Source of the DNA: Antedon mediterranea
Lineage: Eukaryota > Echinodermata > Crinoidea > Comatulida > Antedonidae
Direction: 5' to 3'
Length of the DNA stretch: 64,000 nt
Assembly (NCBI RefSeq): GCF_964355755.1
Contig: NC_092674.1
Coordinates: 1,929,001 to 1,993,000, forward strand
Part shown: positions 9,187 through 24,100 of the stretch, piece after piece
How positions within the stretch are numbered: the first letter of the stretch is position 1
How the letters are laid out: each line of letters begins with the position of its first letter
Position numbers and translations under genes: made by a program
Notes under the pieces: model-generated
Seen by the model: the letters and a program-made list of their open reading frames with translations, nothing else
The model's database searches: none
What the model was told of the DNA's origin: nothing

Positions 9187-12100
9187 CTGCAAAAACATAT
9201 TTATTTTATTTTATTTATTTAATCACAGTCTTGTTTACAAGATCAGCCAATTCTGGCTTATGAGTGAACAAATATATAAATAGCAATTAAAATAGACACA
9301 GATAAAACTAACAAGTTTTAACCTTATAAAAGAATTAATACATTTCAGAATTTTAAACACAAATTGCTATAAAAACTATAACATCATATTCAACTTACAG
9401 TTCATCCGGGCAATTTGGCGGTTGCGGCATACGGTAGCCGGCCTTTAGGAATGCGGTCATTTCAAACGGGTCAACTTCAATATACGGCGTTTGACCGAGT
9501 GTCATCAGCTCCCAAAGGGTAACACCAAATGACCACTAGAAAGAAAAATAAAGAACATTGGTAATAATAATACAATTCATGATTTAATGGATACCAAAAT
9601 GAAAAGGGTGGATGGACATCTCAGAATTAAAAATAAAACCGAATTAATATCAAAATTCATATATCAATATATATTTATAATTCATAATACTAATATAATA
9701 TTGATTTTTTATTATTGATTAAATATATATATATAAACTTTATTTAGACACGAGACTGATGTGCAGTACAACTCGTTCAATCAATATTGATTGTTTTTAC
9801 ACAAGTTCGTGATACTGTATTACAAAAAAAAAATCAACACCATATAAATACGACAGAAACGAAAAAATTGAAATTGAAAAGAAACAAAATTACAGCAGAA
9901 TCCCCTTCATCTGCCACCTCTATTTAGGGTACACCATACCGGTACTTCCCGTGTAAACGGAAACCCTTATCGAAGTGTATAATTTATGGGGATTCTACTG
10001 TAATACATAATAAATCTTTTTCATTTCATTTACCAAAAAATAAATTAGTGATAAAACACACATTTTACATAGTATTTAGCCATTTTAAAAGTTGGATGTA
10101 CACCATCGTAGATTACCATACCATTATGTTTTACAATGCAATTTTCAGATACGTTTTAAACAACTTAACTGAATTTGGAAGGGTATCAACATTGAGACTA
10201 TCATTACTATATTTAAATCCAAAGGCAAATTACTGAAAATAATGACAATGATTGAGTGGCTGGATCTCAATGGCGATACAAAAGAAAATAAGTAAAAACC
10301 TAAATCAAAACGATAAAATAAAACAGCTTGAAAATTGTCAGAGCTTTTGGGCAACACTAGCCCTTTATCAGTAATTTAGATATATATGGTACAGTATATG
10401 AATGCAAATTTCTCACTACACTACGACATATTAGAGCTTGATATTTTATTCACAAATGTTCACTTAACAAATATTGCTTGTGTTGACATTTAAAATAAAT
10501 TTAGTTGGGCGATTCAAAATCGATACTTTATCATTCTCGTAATTAACTGACATAAACTGATGTAATGTCAGGCTATAATAGCAACAAACAGAGTGTTGTA
10601 TGACAACTGTTGTACAGTAAATTGTGGTGATATGACTCTGTTTGGATTAGGTACACTACTTAGACCATGTAATAAGCAACCCTACATTATTACACTCTGA
10701 ATAACATTTGGAAAGTACTTAAAAATCTTTATTCACCATTATTTTAAAAGTCCTTATAATAATGTATTTCTTTTTCCTCAAGTTAGTATAAATAGAGGAA
10801 TGTTTAATTGGTCAGTTGAACAAAATATGCAATTTGAAATGGTTTTCTTCTGAAATATTATACTTTCACTATTTCCATTAAAACCTTATCATTTATGGTT
10901 TAAAAGCTTTTATGCCCATATATGGACATGATGATGTCATATCACTATCATATTTGGGCATATTACTATCATATTTGGGCACATCACACATTTTTTGTGA
11001 AACTAGTTTGATAGTGTGGAGACAGAGCTTTAGAGATCATGTTAAAATAATTCTACTGCCAATTGGGCACATCTCACTAGTTTGATAGTGTACACAGAGC
11101 TTAAGACATGTCCTAATGAAAATATCAAAATGACCTACAACATCACTTGCAGGGGTGAAACTCCTATGAATAATACTCTCAATTGCCATCCACTTGACAG
11201 GCCTGTTCTCGTTGTCTCCAAGACAATGGTAGTCCCCCGGGAACAGGTCTCTAGCTAGAGCATTGTCTGTTACTTTTAAGTTATAATGTTCGTCAATCCT
11301 GAAATATAAAAATAAGGTACTATTATTTAAAAAATATATTTGACATGCCAAAGGGCTTACATTATACATAAAGGTGGCCTTATATGTCAGTGTGCGTATG
11401 TAGACCAAGTTTTAAGAACAGAAAATAAACTCGCACAATAAAAATTCATTACTACTATTAAGCTCTGTCTACACTATTAAACATTATTTGAAAAAAAATG
11501 TCATTACCATAAGCATATCACTACCATATTTGGATACATCACATTTTTTTGTCAAACTAGTTTGATAGTGCAGACAGAGCTTTAGATGTTCAAAGAATTC
11601 AAACATTAATGAAACTGCTACTCCTACGGTCAGACATCAAATATGAGTATTTAAAAAGATTTTGAAACTAAATCCCAACGGAAAACTCTTAAATGAAACC
11701 TGATCTTTATTATAATAATGAGAGCTTTTATAAAAATGAACTAAAACACCAAGTCCATTATCGTAAAAACTTGCAGTTTAGCCGCGCTATTAAACGCTTA
11801 ATATGACGGAAAAAGTTGTTTAATATGTGACAGACTAAATCTAATACGCAGTGTAACTTAACACGTGGTTAATCACAGTATGTGTTAAATTATGTGCACC
11901 AACACGTAGAAAACTCATAAAAATATATTTTATAACATATTTTTTTTATCATATTTTATTGTGTAATTACGTGTTAATGTAGGACAGGTGCATGTAGGTA
12001 TATTATGTACAAATATCACAACTTTAATTCCTTTAGAAATATCAATAATAATTCTTGGATAGGTGACATAAATAATGCTTTCTGCTCTTTTCTTTGCATT

Positions 12101-15100
12101 TCCACATTGTGTTATTATGTCATTACCTATGTTTTATAAAAATTAAATGAAATAATAAAATTCAATTACCCTTAACTTTAATAATTTCCAAATACTATCA
12201 AGTCAAATCAATTTAGCAATGTAAAGATATTTGCATTTGTTTAATGTGCAAATAGAAAATTAAATGTTTTAAATCTTGAATCGTGGACAGCATTGCTTTT
12301 GGAACAAAATAATTTATTGCGCTCGATCGTCGGCTAATAACTCTCGTAAACAAAGCCCAAGGGACGTATCACGTCAAACCATTAGCTTGTTTTACTGTCC
12401 ACAATTCCTCGTTGGTCAAGCGAAGGCACGTACAAATGACGGATTCCTTTAGAAATTTAATCTTATGTTTGTTTTTTATTAAAGAAAAGGAAAACTTTCA
12501 TAGCACTAGAATGTTGAATTACAAGCAATTGTAAATCATTCATTAAAACTGTATTCTTTTCATTTATTATTTTTTTCATTTCATTAATTTTATTCATCAA
12601 AGAGAGAAGAAAAATACTATTTAAAATATAGAATAAAATACATAAAAAGATGAAAAGGTCCATTAACAAAAAGCTAAAAGCTTGTACGTGGTTGATGACC
12701 TAACAAACTTGTTTAAAACAACCATAAAACAGTTAATACAATAATAACAATCTAGGTAAAAAATACAAATGAAAAAGTTACAAGCCTATCTTTGGAGGCT
12801 TTTATTATTTTTAGGCTTATCTGTTGCAAATACATTGATTTCTATGATCTTAACTTGATAAACAATTACAATAGTAGTCTTTTAATACATCTATAATAAT
12901 TATACATTACAATTAGTATGAATTTTATCATTGTCAATTTCATTTGATAATTTTTAATTAAACATATTACAAATTACTTACACACAGTTTCTTGTTGCTA
13001 AGTCTTTGTGTATGACTTTCTTTTTACCCAGATACATGAATGCATGTGTGAGTTGAATGGCTAAGTACACTAAGTCTCTCGTTGATATTGCCTGAAATAA
13101 AGTGAATATTTTCATTTATTTGGGTGAAATGAAGAACAAGAATAATATTGATGACAATTGCAATAGTGATCATATTTTTCATCAAGATTGTTATCAAGAC
13201 TGTTATCAAGATTGGCACCAAGATTTTTATTAAGATTGACACCATGATTGTTATCAAGATTATCATCAAGATTGACACCCTGATTGTTATCAAGATTGAC
13301 ATCATAATAGTTATCAAGATTGACATCATGTTATCAAGATTGACATTATTGGTATCAAGATTGACATAATGACTGTTTTTTTTATCACGTTTGTCATCAA
13401 AATTTTTATCAAGTTTGTTATCAAGATTTTTATCAAGATTTTTATCAAGATTGTCATCAAGATTGACACTAGACGATGAAGGCAGATAATAATTGATTTG
13501 ATTTAAATAAGCTCTATCCACCTACCTGATGCGTATCACCAGGACCTATACGACCATTCCTTAGGAACTGCTTGAGGTTGCCTAGGCCCATGAATGAGAA
13601 CATTATCATAGGGTTTGTCTCATCCTGTAGGCATACACACAGAATTGGTAACACATTCTTGTGGCTTAACCCTTTCAACATACAGCTTTCTTTAACCAAT
13701 AGATTCCTCTGCTCTTCTGATGCTTGATCTTAGCATATGTAAGAAATTAATATCGTAAAGTGAGGATTGGGTACTGAAAAGGTATTGCTGCAAATCACAA
13801 TGGTTTGTTTACAAAATTACGCTTTAATACCCAGATGCATTTTGGGAAGTATTACATTATAATGTGGTAAGTAACATTATAAAATAATTATAATTTTAGC
13901 ATCAATCTATGAAACAATAGTAAGTAGATCAAAAAAAGATTGCTTTCATGCTTCAACGCACCTGTTACCGTTTTAATAAAAACCTCTTTCTCAATCTTCT
14001 CTTCGTCCTCATTCCAGGTTTGGTAAATTCCTTGGAACACACGTCCAAATGTTCCTTCCAATAGTAGAGTTCCTACAGTTATTTGCGAATACTCAACGGC
14101 TATGGGGCGTAGCCGGTTTTTGATGTCTTCTATTGCTTCTTGGGGTACAGGCATGTAGCTGTGTATACTGCCAGCACACACTGTACAAAATAAGAATTAT
14201 TTTGATTCAATAATTAGGACTATTATATTACAACCAATGTTAAGGGGACACCTTTTAGACCCAACAGTGTCCCACGTTAAGGGTCTTTTAAACCTGTACC
14301 GGCACGGTTCCAGTTTGGCGCTGGCAAACCAAATGTCAATGTTTTGTTTTCATGCGGTTACGCGCATATCGATTGCCGCATATCTGTGTAGAGCATCATG
14401 AAAATAAATCATTGACGTTTGATTCGCCGGACCTGAACCATGCCAGAACAGGTGTGAAAGACCCTTTAATGGGGACTTCCAATTCTATTGTATACTGAGT
14501 TTCAAGAAAGAAAGACAACTGGAGTATGGCTTTCAAAAAACTATAGAGGAAGAGAGGAGTTTATATCCCTCTGTGATTCATCCCTCTTCAACATTCAGAG
14601 TATACGATATTTAATCACAATATGAAACATTGATTTTTATTTGCAATTAATTAAACTTATATTGTTGAATAGCAAAGATTAATTTGACAATTATAATTAA
14701 TACACACATATTTTGTGCGAAAAGGTGTTGAAATTTACCAGCAGATTCAACACAGAGAGTGTAAAATCCAATTAGGCATAATTCAAACTGAACATTATGA
14801 AATAGCCGAGTGCAATCTAACAACTATGTGCTCATTTGTACAAATGATTAAATCGGCTTAATGAATGACCTAGTTTAAGTTATGACTTAAATGCCCCAAA
14901 GACTGCATCATCAGATTCAAGCAAATAGCAATTAATGTTAAAATTGCATGTTAATTACATTCATGTTGTACCAATAGATCGTCATCCTTTTATGTAAATG
15001 TATTTTTAAATTTACATTCACACTAAAGATGTATTAAAGGTAGCTTTTTATTAGACATCCAACAAAGATTCAACCTTTTTGATTTAGTTTAATGTGTGAA

Positions 15101-18100
15101 CACACCCTAAACCATTGTATGTAATTTAAGTATACATGTGTATATCTTGGGTGGGTCAAACTTTATGACTTACAGTATATGACCCTCCCCCCTCCCCCCA
15201 CATGAATACTTTATGACTTACAGTATATGACCCTCCCCCCTCCCCCCACATGAATACTTCATTGCATTTATTATCCTGTATGCATGTTATTATAATGTGG
15301 AAATAAATTAAGGTAAATTAAAATTGTGTAAACACACTCTAAACCATTGAATAATGTAATTTAAGTTGCATGTGTGAACACACCCTAAGCCATTGAATGT
15401 GTTAAACTAGTTGAAATGATTCAGCAATAATGTGAAGAAATCACTAACAACTTGTTAAGTGCTATAATTAAGTAGTCACCTGATCCATTCGGTATGGTGC
15501 CGTTCGTCACTGGTTTTGAGTAAACGCTGTTGATGGAATTGTGCAAAACACCTGCGCTGCTTGATGTGTACGCTGAATAAGAGCTGTGTACGAGAAGTAA
15601 AACCATTTAATACTTTATACATCTACGTTCCTAAAACATAATATACTTGGACTTTTCAGCAATGCATTTCACATAGTAGGAAATAATGTGGTAGTACCTT
15701 TAAGAGAGAGTTTTTTTCTTAATTAAGCTCTATCTACACTATCAAACTTTATGTGACAAAAAATGTAATGTGCCCATATATACACATAATGATGTAATAT
15801 CACAACCATATTTGGGCATATCACTACCATATTTGGGCATATCACTACCCTATTTGGGAACATCACAATTTTTTTTTCACAAGTAGTTTGTTAGTACATA
15901 GAGACTTTATAAACAGTAGGCTAAAGCTATAACAAACTTACTTCATGGTAGGATAATGCTGGTTTTTCATGATAGATCGCAGAGCAAAAAAAGCAATAAA
16001 AAACACAAACAGCAGGATGAAACTACAAACGACTCCCACTGAAATGTAGAACACTTTCATTTTCGTCAACTTGTTTTCTTCTGATAATTTATCTGAAAAA
16101 AAAGAAAAAAAATTGAAAATCAATTTTTGCCGTCTGTGTTTATTGATGCTGACTCTCATTTCCTTCAAAGCAATACTAAGTTAATGAATGTGATGTTCTA
16201 ATATCACATAACATAAATCAGTTCAACCACAGTCACATTCTGACATTGTGTTTGCTTTAAAAGTTGGCTTAATTGAAAGATCAAATTGACTAATTATTAA
16301 TAATAATGACAAAAAAGTGTATAATACCTAATTATATTGCCATCTAATACATTTTTATACCGTATATCCTTTGGTATAATCTCACCCACCTAGATCACAA
16401 AATTGGGCCTACTTTGGGGGTGGCCCAGGAAACCTTGGTTCAGGAAAAAAAAAAATGGTAAGGATTTCTTGTAAAAACTCATCTGAACTGATTATAGAGA
16501 GGCCTACATCCAGACCAAAAGTCAATACTGGGACTAAACCCGGGGAGACAGTATGCCTGTTTGTGAAATCAGATGTAAAGTAGGGGATGGGATTAGACCC
16601 GTAGTGGGATTATAACCAAGGATATATTGTAGTATTATATAGATATATTACAAGATCAGTGGGTCATTTTGTCTTCAATGCATTAACATACAAACAAAAG
16701 AGTACAAGGAAACATAATTTACTTTAGCTAAGAAAGAAGTCTTGTATTCAATGGTACTGAAACAAAATTATGTTTAAAATTACACTAAAATAATCTAAAA
16801 ACGATAATAAATATAAATGAAATTCTTTACCATTTGTAGTTGGACTGCTATCAAGTACCAAAGTGCCATTTCCTAGAAAAATAAAATATGAAAAAATGCA
16901 AATTCCTCAGTGATGTATGAAATGTACCTCCTTCAGGGTTAAGTGAACAACATGGCTAGTCCATGAACCTATAATCATCAGCAATATTTTCAAAGACAAG
17001 AGACGAAAAAAGGAAATTTAAAATCAGCATTGCCTACAAACAGCATGACTATTTAAAAGTTTCTTCAGACGAGATTAGTAAAAAAAAACAGATTTTGAAC
17101 ATAAACATTAAAGTCACATGACAACTCTTATATTGGAATGCCATACTTCCATTAAAGCTTTTAAAAACACCCATTAAACAGAAACATTTGTACAGAGCAC
17201 ATCAGCAGAAATATCTATACAATTCCTTTTGTCGGATCTTACCATATGTTTTGCAAACCGAAAGCATATTAAAAAACTTTTCCGTTCATATGACTCAAAA
17301 ATATCTTTTTATAACAGTTTAACAGAGTCACATTGTTTCAACAACCACCTTTTTGGGATCATAAATGATTTATTAGATATCATGAAATAATTTATTTGTA
17401 GCATCAGTTCAATAAATTTTAAAAACAGCAGCTGTCAGCTGTCAATTATAAAAATATGAAGAATTTTGTTATATAAGTAGATGTCTGGTTATAATAATTA
17501 TATAAATACAATTTGATGGTTGTAAATCATCGGGAATAAAGAGACAAAAGATGGAATTTGTGTTAATTGTTTGAAATCAATAAAGGAAGGAAAACGGAAT
17601 GAATGGTTTAAGGTGTTGCTTCCATAAAAAACACAATACCTTTTAAAGAGAAAACTAGCTTGCATAATTGATTGACAGGTGAAAGAAACATAGATAGTCA
17701 ATCGTGAAATTAATAGAGATTCTACTTTTGCAACAATTGGTATACAGTCTGCCTGTTCTATCTGTGATATGCCCATATATGGACATGATGATCTCATATA
17801 ACTACCGTATTTGGGAATATCACTACCATATTTGGGCACATCACATTTTTTTTGTCAAACTAGTTGGATGTAGACAGAGCTTTAGGGCCTGTTTCTGCTG
17901 AGCAGAAATAATCGATTATTAACCGTTTATTTTTTTAATCGATTATTTTTGGGCAGCAGAAACGGCGCAAAATAAAATAACCGCTTAAAAATAACCGATT
18001 AAAAACACTCAATCCATTGCGTGTTTTAATCGATTATTTCTTGTTTTAACCGATTATTGCGGAGCAGTTTTGAGCTGCAACACAAATAGCGATTATTGAC

Positions 18101-21100
18101 CTCACTTTGACCTCTAGAGTATGACAAACTTCACTTCACAAAGCATGCTGTTTATTTGCGCGATATCGACGACGATCAGCAAAACCACGATCGCGATGTA
18201 GACCGAATAACAATCAATTAATGTTAAACATTTGATTTTTATTATTTTGTGGGGTGAATTATACCGAGAGACTCCAGGATTCTGTGTTACAAGTACACCC
18301 GTTACATACCACCAGTCCAGGCTAACGATGTTTTACATTGTTTAGGCCTGTTGTCTGTTGACTTGTTTCGGTAGAAATATATAGCCTATATAGGCCGGAG
18401 GTAGAACCAACGAACGGCGAAACGTACTTTTTTCGCCGACGTGTCCTTATTAATATAACATCATTATTCTGTTGTATGTGGTACGGTAGTAGGCCTAGAT
18501 GTTTATTTTACAAATAATATAGCTTTAGGTAAGAGTAATTTTTAATCCTACATGTGAGAGTTTTAGGCAGCGATAGGATGTAAACAAACCAACTCTCATC
18601 GGCCTTTCATAACTTGAACTGCGCTGTGGGGGAATGATGACGTGATTTTAAAAACCGATTACCTGAATAACCGATTAAAGTCGTAGCAATTTTCAATTGC
18701 AACGCGATTATTTTTGTGGTTTGCGGTGACTGGAAAAAATCGATTATTTTGATTTTTTCAGCAGAAACAGACCCTTAGGAAGAAGAGAAACACTTTGTAC
18801 CAACAATTTTAGGTTCAACTTCCATCATTTTAAAAGCAATTACGTTCAGTCTATTCAGAAGGATCTATCCCAAAATGCATTTCTACATTAAAAAGCTTAA
18901 ATACAAACAAAATTGATCATCAGAACAAAATGTTTTAGATAGCCAATTTGTCAATTTTAATCTCAATTTTTCAAAGTTTTCAACATAGTCTCTTTTCATT
19001 GATATAGGATTTCAATATGTAAAAGCATCAAATGCAACAACAGTTGAGAACTACATATGAAAACTAAGTTGAATAGTTCAGAGCTGTCTAAATAGAAGAC
19101 AACTTATATTTAAATCCAACAATGTCAATTCTCACAAAGCAAATGGGTCTAACTTCATCAAAGCAATTTTAACATTTTCTCTTCAGCCTCAGGAACTGTT
19201 CTTGAAATCTATAATTTTCTAACACATTTAGTCGAGGAAATTTGAATTGCATTGAGTGATTTTCCGGTTTTTGCATAATTTATTGATAAATGCATTCATT
19301 GTTGTTGGTTTTTCCTCTATAATCCATCAGTCATGCCAAATCTGTTATCATCATCTTCTTTTTATTACTCAAAAGGTGAACTCATTTCTAACCCAGTTCC
19401 ACAGGACTGTAGTAACTTTAAATACTTAAATAAAATGGTTAGATCCGGCAGTGAGAAAAATAATCCATCTTTAACATCACTGTGATATTATTCCTGCACT
19501 ATAAAAAAGCGGCTCAGGTGGAACCTCTCTTAATTTCGGCAAATACTGTACTGTACAATGCAAAAGATATACTGTAATATTAATAGGACCGTAATAGGAC
19601 CATAATAGGACCATAATATACCAGCATCACATTATTTTTTAGTCTATGGGATTCCCATTTCAATATCCAATTTCTGGTGTGGGATGAAGACATTGTGTTA
19701 CCAAAGTGCCTCATATCATAAACAACATTTATTTTTAAAAATGAAAGCCACATCACAGTGATGTGAAGAATGAAGCATTTTTGTTGGCATCACATTTTCT
19801 TTTTTGTTCTAAAATAAATGTTAACGCTGGTAACTTACCAACTCTACATTTTTTCTCACGTTTAAAATTTAACGTGGTAACATTGTTGGTATCTGTGTAA
19901 GTTAAGTTGACTTGCATCAAGAAATTCACATTGCCAGAACTTAGGCATTCCAGATAAACTACAAATTCTGCAAAACAAAAACATTTGCTTTAAAGTTGTC
20001 TGACAAAATTATATCACATGAACATACAACCAGCAGTTAATTATGATGCAGTTAGTTTGCAGTTAAAATATTATTAAATGTAAGAATAATAATAATAAAT
20101 CAATCTATTTATTCATCTCATCAAAACAATATACATAACAAAAAGGAGAAACAATTTAAAGAAGATGAAAGGGACCTCCAAGAAACACCAATGAGCATGT
20201 AAAAGGAGGCCCATTGATGGCGTTGCTCATGGACGAAACCACTGTCTTGGAGGGGAGTTCAGGAAGAAACTTTTACTTTTCGGTTTATGTTCTCTCCTTT
20301 AAGGGGAAAAGGCCTATGTCGGGTTATCCAGGTAAGCTTATCACGTAATAGACAACTAGTTACGTTATTATAATTTAATAATAAAAAGCCTGTAGACAAA
20401 TAGATAAGATGAATTAAGATATACAAAATTATGACAAAGATGAAGAAACTAATAAAGACATTGAATACAGAAACAAATCAAGATCAATTATCTTCAACAT
20501 GACATAATACTCTGCATTGTATGCATATTATATATTGTTATCTAACAATCAAATCTATTGGAATCATACAAGACATTAAAGACCATTTCCTTGGGGAAAT
20601 CAGTTTCATAAATCTTATTATGGAAAATACCTTAATTAAGGTTGAAGACAATCTAATCAATATATAGATTTTCATATTATCCATCAAAATACATTTCTAT
20701 ACTACAATGTAGACGATTTTGCTCTTGTTACTAAGGAATACAATCAACTCTCCCAATACCGGACATCTTTTTGTGCTAGCCTAACATGTCTGGTTTTCTG
20801 GAAAGTCTGGTATTTGGAGTGTGTTTCTAATAGTAAATGAATTTGGGACCTTTTGGGCCTCAAGAAAAGTCTGATTTTTGGGTTTTCAGAGAGTTCAGAT
20901 AAAACCAAATGTTTGATCTAGGTCAAGACAAATAAAAACATTCTGGGGCTGAAACCAGCAAAAAAATTGTTGCAAGACTTTTCATTTTGTTATAAAGGTT
21001 CTAGTAAACGTGAAGTGCAAATGATTTTATGGCGACAACATGAACAATAATATGCCAACTGCAGGGCAAATGGCATGCTTTAAGAGTAAAAAGAAGGTAT

Positions 21101-24100
21101 ATTGTATTGCTGAAAATTGTAACCTTTTATCACGTTATTGACCCAGTGGTTAAGATGACAACACAGGGAATCTTCTTAATTTGTATCCTTGGGTGATACA
21201 CATTATAACATTGTATGTCACCTGGTAGGGTATCTGTGACTACCAAATTGAGATATGTTTGGTTGCTCCTAACTTTAACTACTGGAAGCAAAAGATGAAA
21301 TATCACGGCTTTTCTGTCTCAAAATGTCATTTTTTTGTAATTTTAATGCATCTATGTTTTATGCTTAGGGACTACAAAGACAAGCCACTTTGGCTTCTGT
21401 GTGTCTTGACCATAAACAATGTAAACCATCTGTTGATGTTGAATAAATGTTGTTATTATTCATGTAGAAATAACCCCAAGTTACAACATTTTAGCAAATT
21501 ATGAGTCATATAAAGTTGCGGAAATCATCCTTTTCTGATAATTTAACAGAGAATGTGACTGAAAAATATACATAGTTAACCTTACTAGAGTTACGAGTGA
21601 ATGTGATCAACAATTAGTATTAAGATAAACCTATCGTCTTAAATCGTAGTTTGTTAATGAACAACTGTAGCTAGTTTGTGAGTATCTCCATAACACGTTA
21701 ATCATCTACTGATGATTTACTGTTAGTGATTGTCTCAGCTAGTACTACACTGCCCTTCCAAAGGTTCAATGGTGAAAACCAGACTAACAAAGTAGTAAAA
21801 CTTTCAATTTCATTTGATTCATGTTTAACAAAAATGTCCTGTTTACAACTTGTAGTAAGGAGTGAAAATATCAGAGTAATAAAAAGGTCTTTGTATGGTG
21901 TGGTTTTGCTTGATTCATGTCTTCCGAAAATGTCCTGTTTATAACATGTCCTGAGGAGTGAAATAATTAGGATGGTAAAACGTCTTGTGGATTGATTTAC
22001 TTGGAAAGAAAATGGTTTACAGCAGAGATTTGGTAAATGTAGAATTTGTTGGTAAAAGATCAAAGAAGAATGAAATATTTGTTGCAAATTGTTATAATTT
22101 ATTCGGCAAGTTCTAACAAGTACTTATTTCTCAGCAGCAAGTAATATGCATGGACCAAACAGAATTACTGCTTTTATGCTATGAAATTTAGTGGGACAAG
22201 AGCAATTTTGGCAATTTTAACATACCGGTATTGAACTGTTTTTCAACGTATATTTTAAAATATGATTTTGAAAAATAGTAGAGCAGAAACAATCATTCAC
22301 ATTAAATATATTTTCTTCTCACAATAGTCTTCATAGTCAACTGTGCTGTAAGAAATGAACCAAATTTATCTGGCAATAATAATAAATGCAATACAAGAAG
22401 GTCATATGCTGCAACAACATATATTTTGAAATGATCATATAAAAGCATTCATCTCCCCTGAAGCCAGGCCTAGCACTGAAATAATAATAGCTTACGGGGA
22501 AATGAAGCACGAGTCTAAAGTAAACGATAAAATCATATCATATCGCTTCATGAAGATTACACTGATAGACCTAATAGTGTCTGTTAAAACACAAATATTA
22601 TACTAATATTGTTTATGATACTTTAGGGATTATAAATGTAAAGTACTTGTATGATCTCATCAGGTTTTAGCATTTTAACCCATAAAACACATATTCAATC
22701 ATTTTTTACACAACATTTTGTAATATTCGATTTGGGACTTTAGCATTGAGTGGTGTTTAATTTCTGTTGAATATTAAGTACAGTAAAAGCAATATGTTTA
22801 ATGTTATGTAAAATCTTGAACAAGACTGCAATAACTTTCAACATTTAAATAAAAAAGGAAATTTTCTGTTGAGAAAATAAATAAATACACCAATGTTTAA
22901 TTTTGTTAAATTTAAATATTAATAGTATGTTTAAAACATTTATTATAATTTATAAATTAGAATAATAAGTTTGATATATGACAGTATGGCTTTTTTTAAA
23001 GTTTTTTCAGTGTATTTTTGATATTAGATTTATTTTAAATCATAGAGTCTTGTTTTATTTAGCTACAGCAGATATTTGTCTGTTGCCATGTGATTGACGT
23101 GGTTAATGAGCGAATCTCAATAAATGTCAATGTAATATAATATAATTAATAAACAGTCTGAGATATAAACAAACATAGGATACACGACAAATTTACATCT
23201 ATTAACATTTAAACAACATAAAAAAACAAGCCATCCGACATTTGAACCGTGATGATGTAAAATATTAGAGTCAGTAACATAATAAAATTATGTATTTTTT
23301 CTAATTGGAAGAGATTTGTATTATTAATTGATAATGGAAATTGTCAATGACATATATTTTATTTTTATTTCATTTTATGAAAATTTTTTTAGACCAGAGA
23401 GGCCAGATAGCAACTTAGCCATTAAGGTTAGTGGCTGATTTACTGGCCTCCTCCTTAAATCTTAATTTACAAAAAAATCTAAATTTGCTTAAAATATAGT
23501 AAACAGTTGGATATCTACAGTGTTTATAACCTTTTGTAACAGTTGATTACAGAGAGATCAAAAGTATAAACGGAAACACAATATTTATTATTTATGTTTT
23601 CCTTAGAATTTGTGGTTTTTGTGATTTATTGGTAGAATTCCAGAATGAACAAAAGTTTATCTGTAAAAAATAATTTTCAAAAAAAATTGTGCAAAATTTA
23701 CAACATTTCAACTCAACCAGTGACAAGTTTAAACTCTGGCTGTTTATTTGATCTAATCTATACACCCACTGGTTTATTTTACAATTCCCATAAATTAAAA
23801 ATGTTGTGAGTAATAATAATGGTGTAGATTTATATAGTGCATCATGTCTCTTATTAGCTGGACCTCAATTGTGGAACGATCTCCCTGTTAAAATAAAATT
23901 TGTTCTGTATTTTTAATTACTATTGCTTCTAGAGCGGGCATCAATTATTATTGTCAAATAACTGAATAATTGTGTATAAATTAATGAATGAATTACACAA
24001 GGTAGGGGTCCCATTAAATTTATTATTTTATTTCTGAATCTCTGGTCCATAGAAAAACTATTGACAAACAGTTAAAACCTAATATCTTCAAGGGAAAAGT

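Larger units (their letters stand above)
9536..11138. other. RYK intron 11
   Basis: Contains a retroelement tail copy (9725-9815), MITE copy 5 and a solo MITE end. The rest is AT-rich with no supported gene. Confidence 0.7.
16873..19838. other. RYK intron 4
   Basis: Contains MITE copy 8 and the Harbinger-like element directly next to it. The rest (18775-19838) shows a short run of aataggacc repeats near 19585-19610 and no gene. Confidence 0.65.

Noticed and set aside
13024-13521. ORF of 165 codons on the minus strand rich in LDN/ILIT repeats
   Set aside because: It reads through the RYK exon 10 region in the wrong frame and the intron 9 minisatellite; the repeat keeps frames open on both strands.
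21698-22087. 129-codon minus-strand ORF in RYK intron 3
   Set aside because: Contains an internal near-repeat (SLLTTSCKQDIF-like) and no recognisable domain or splice context; treated as chance or an old repeat.
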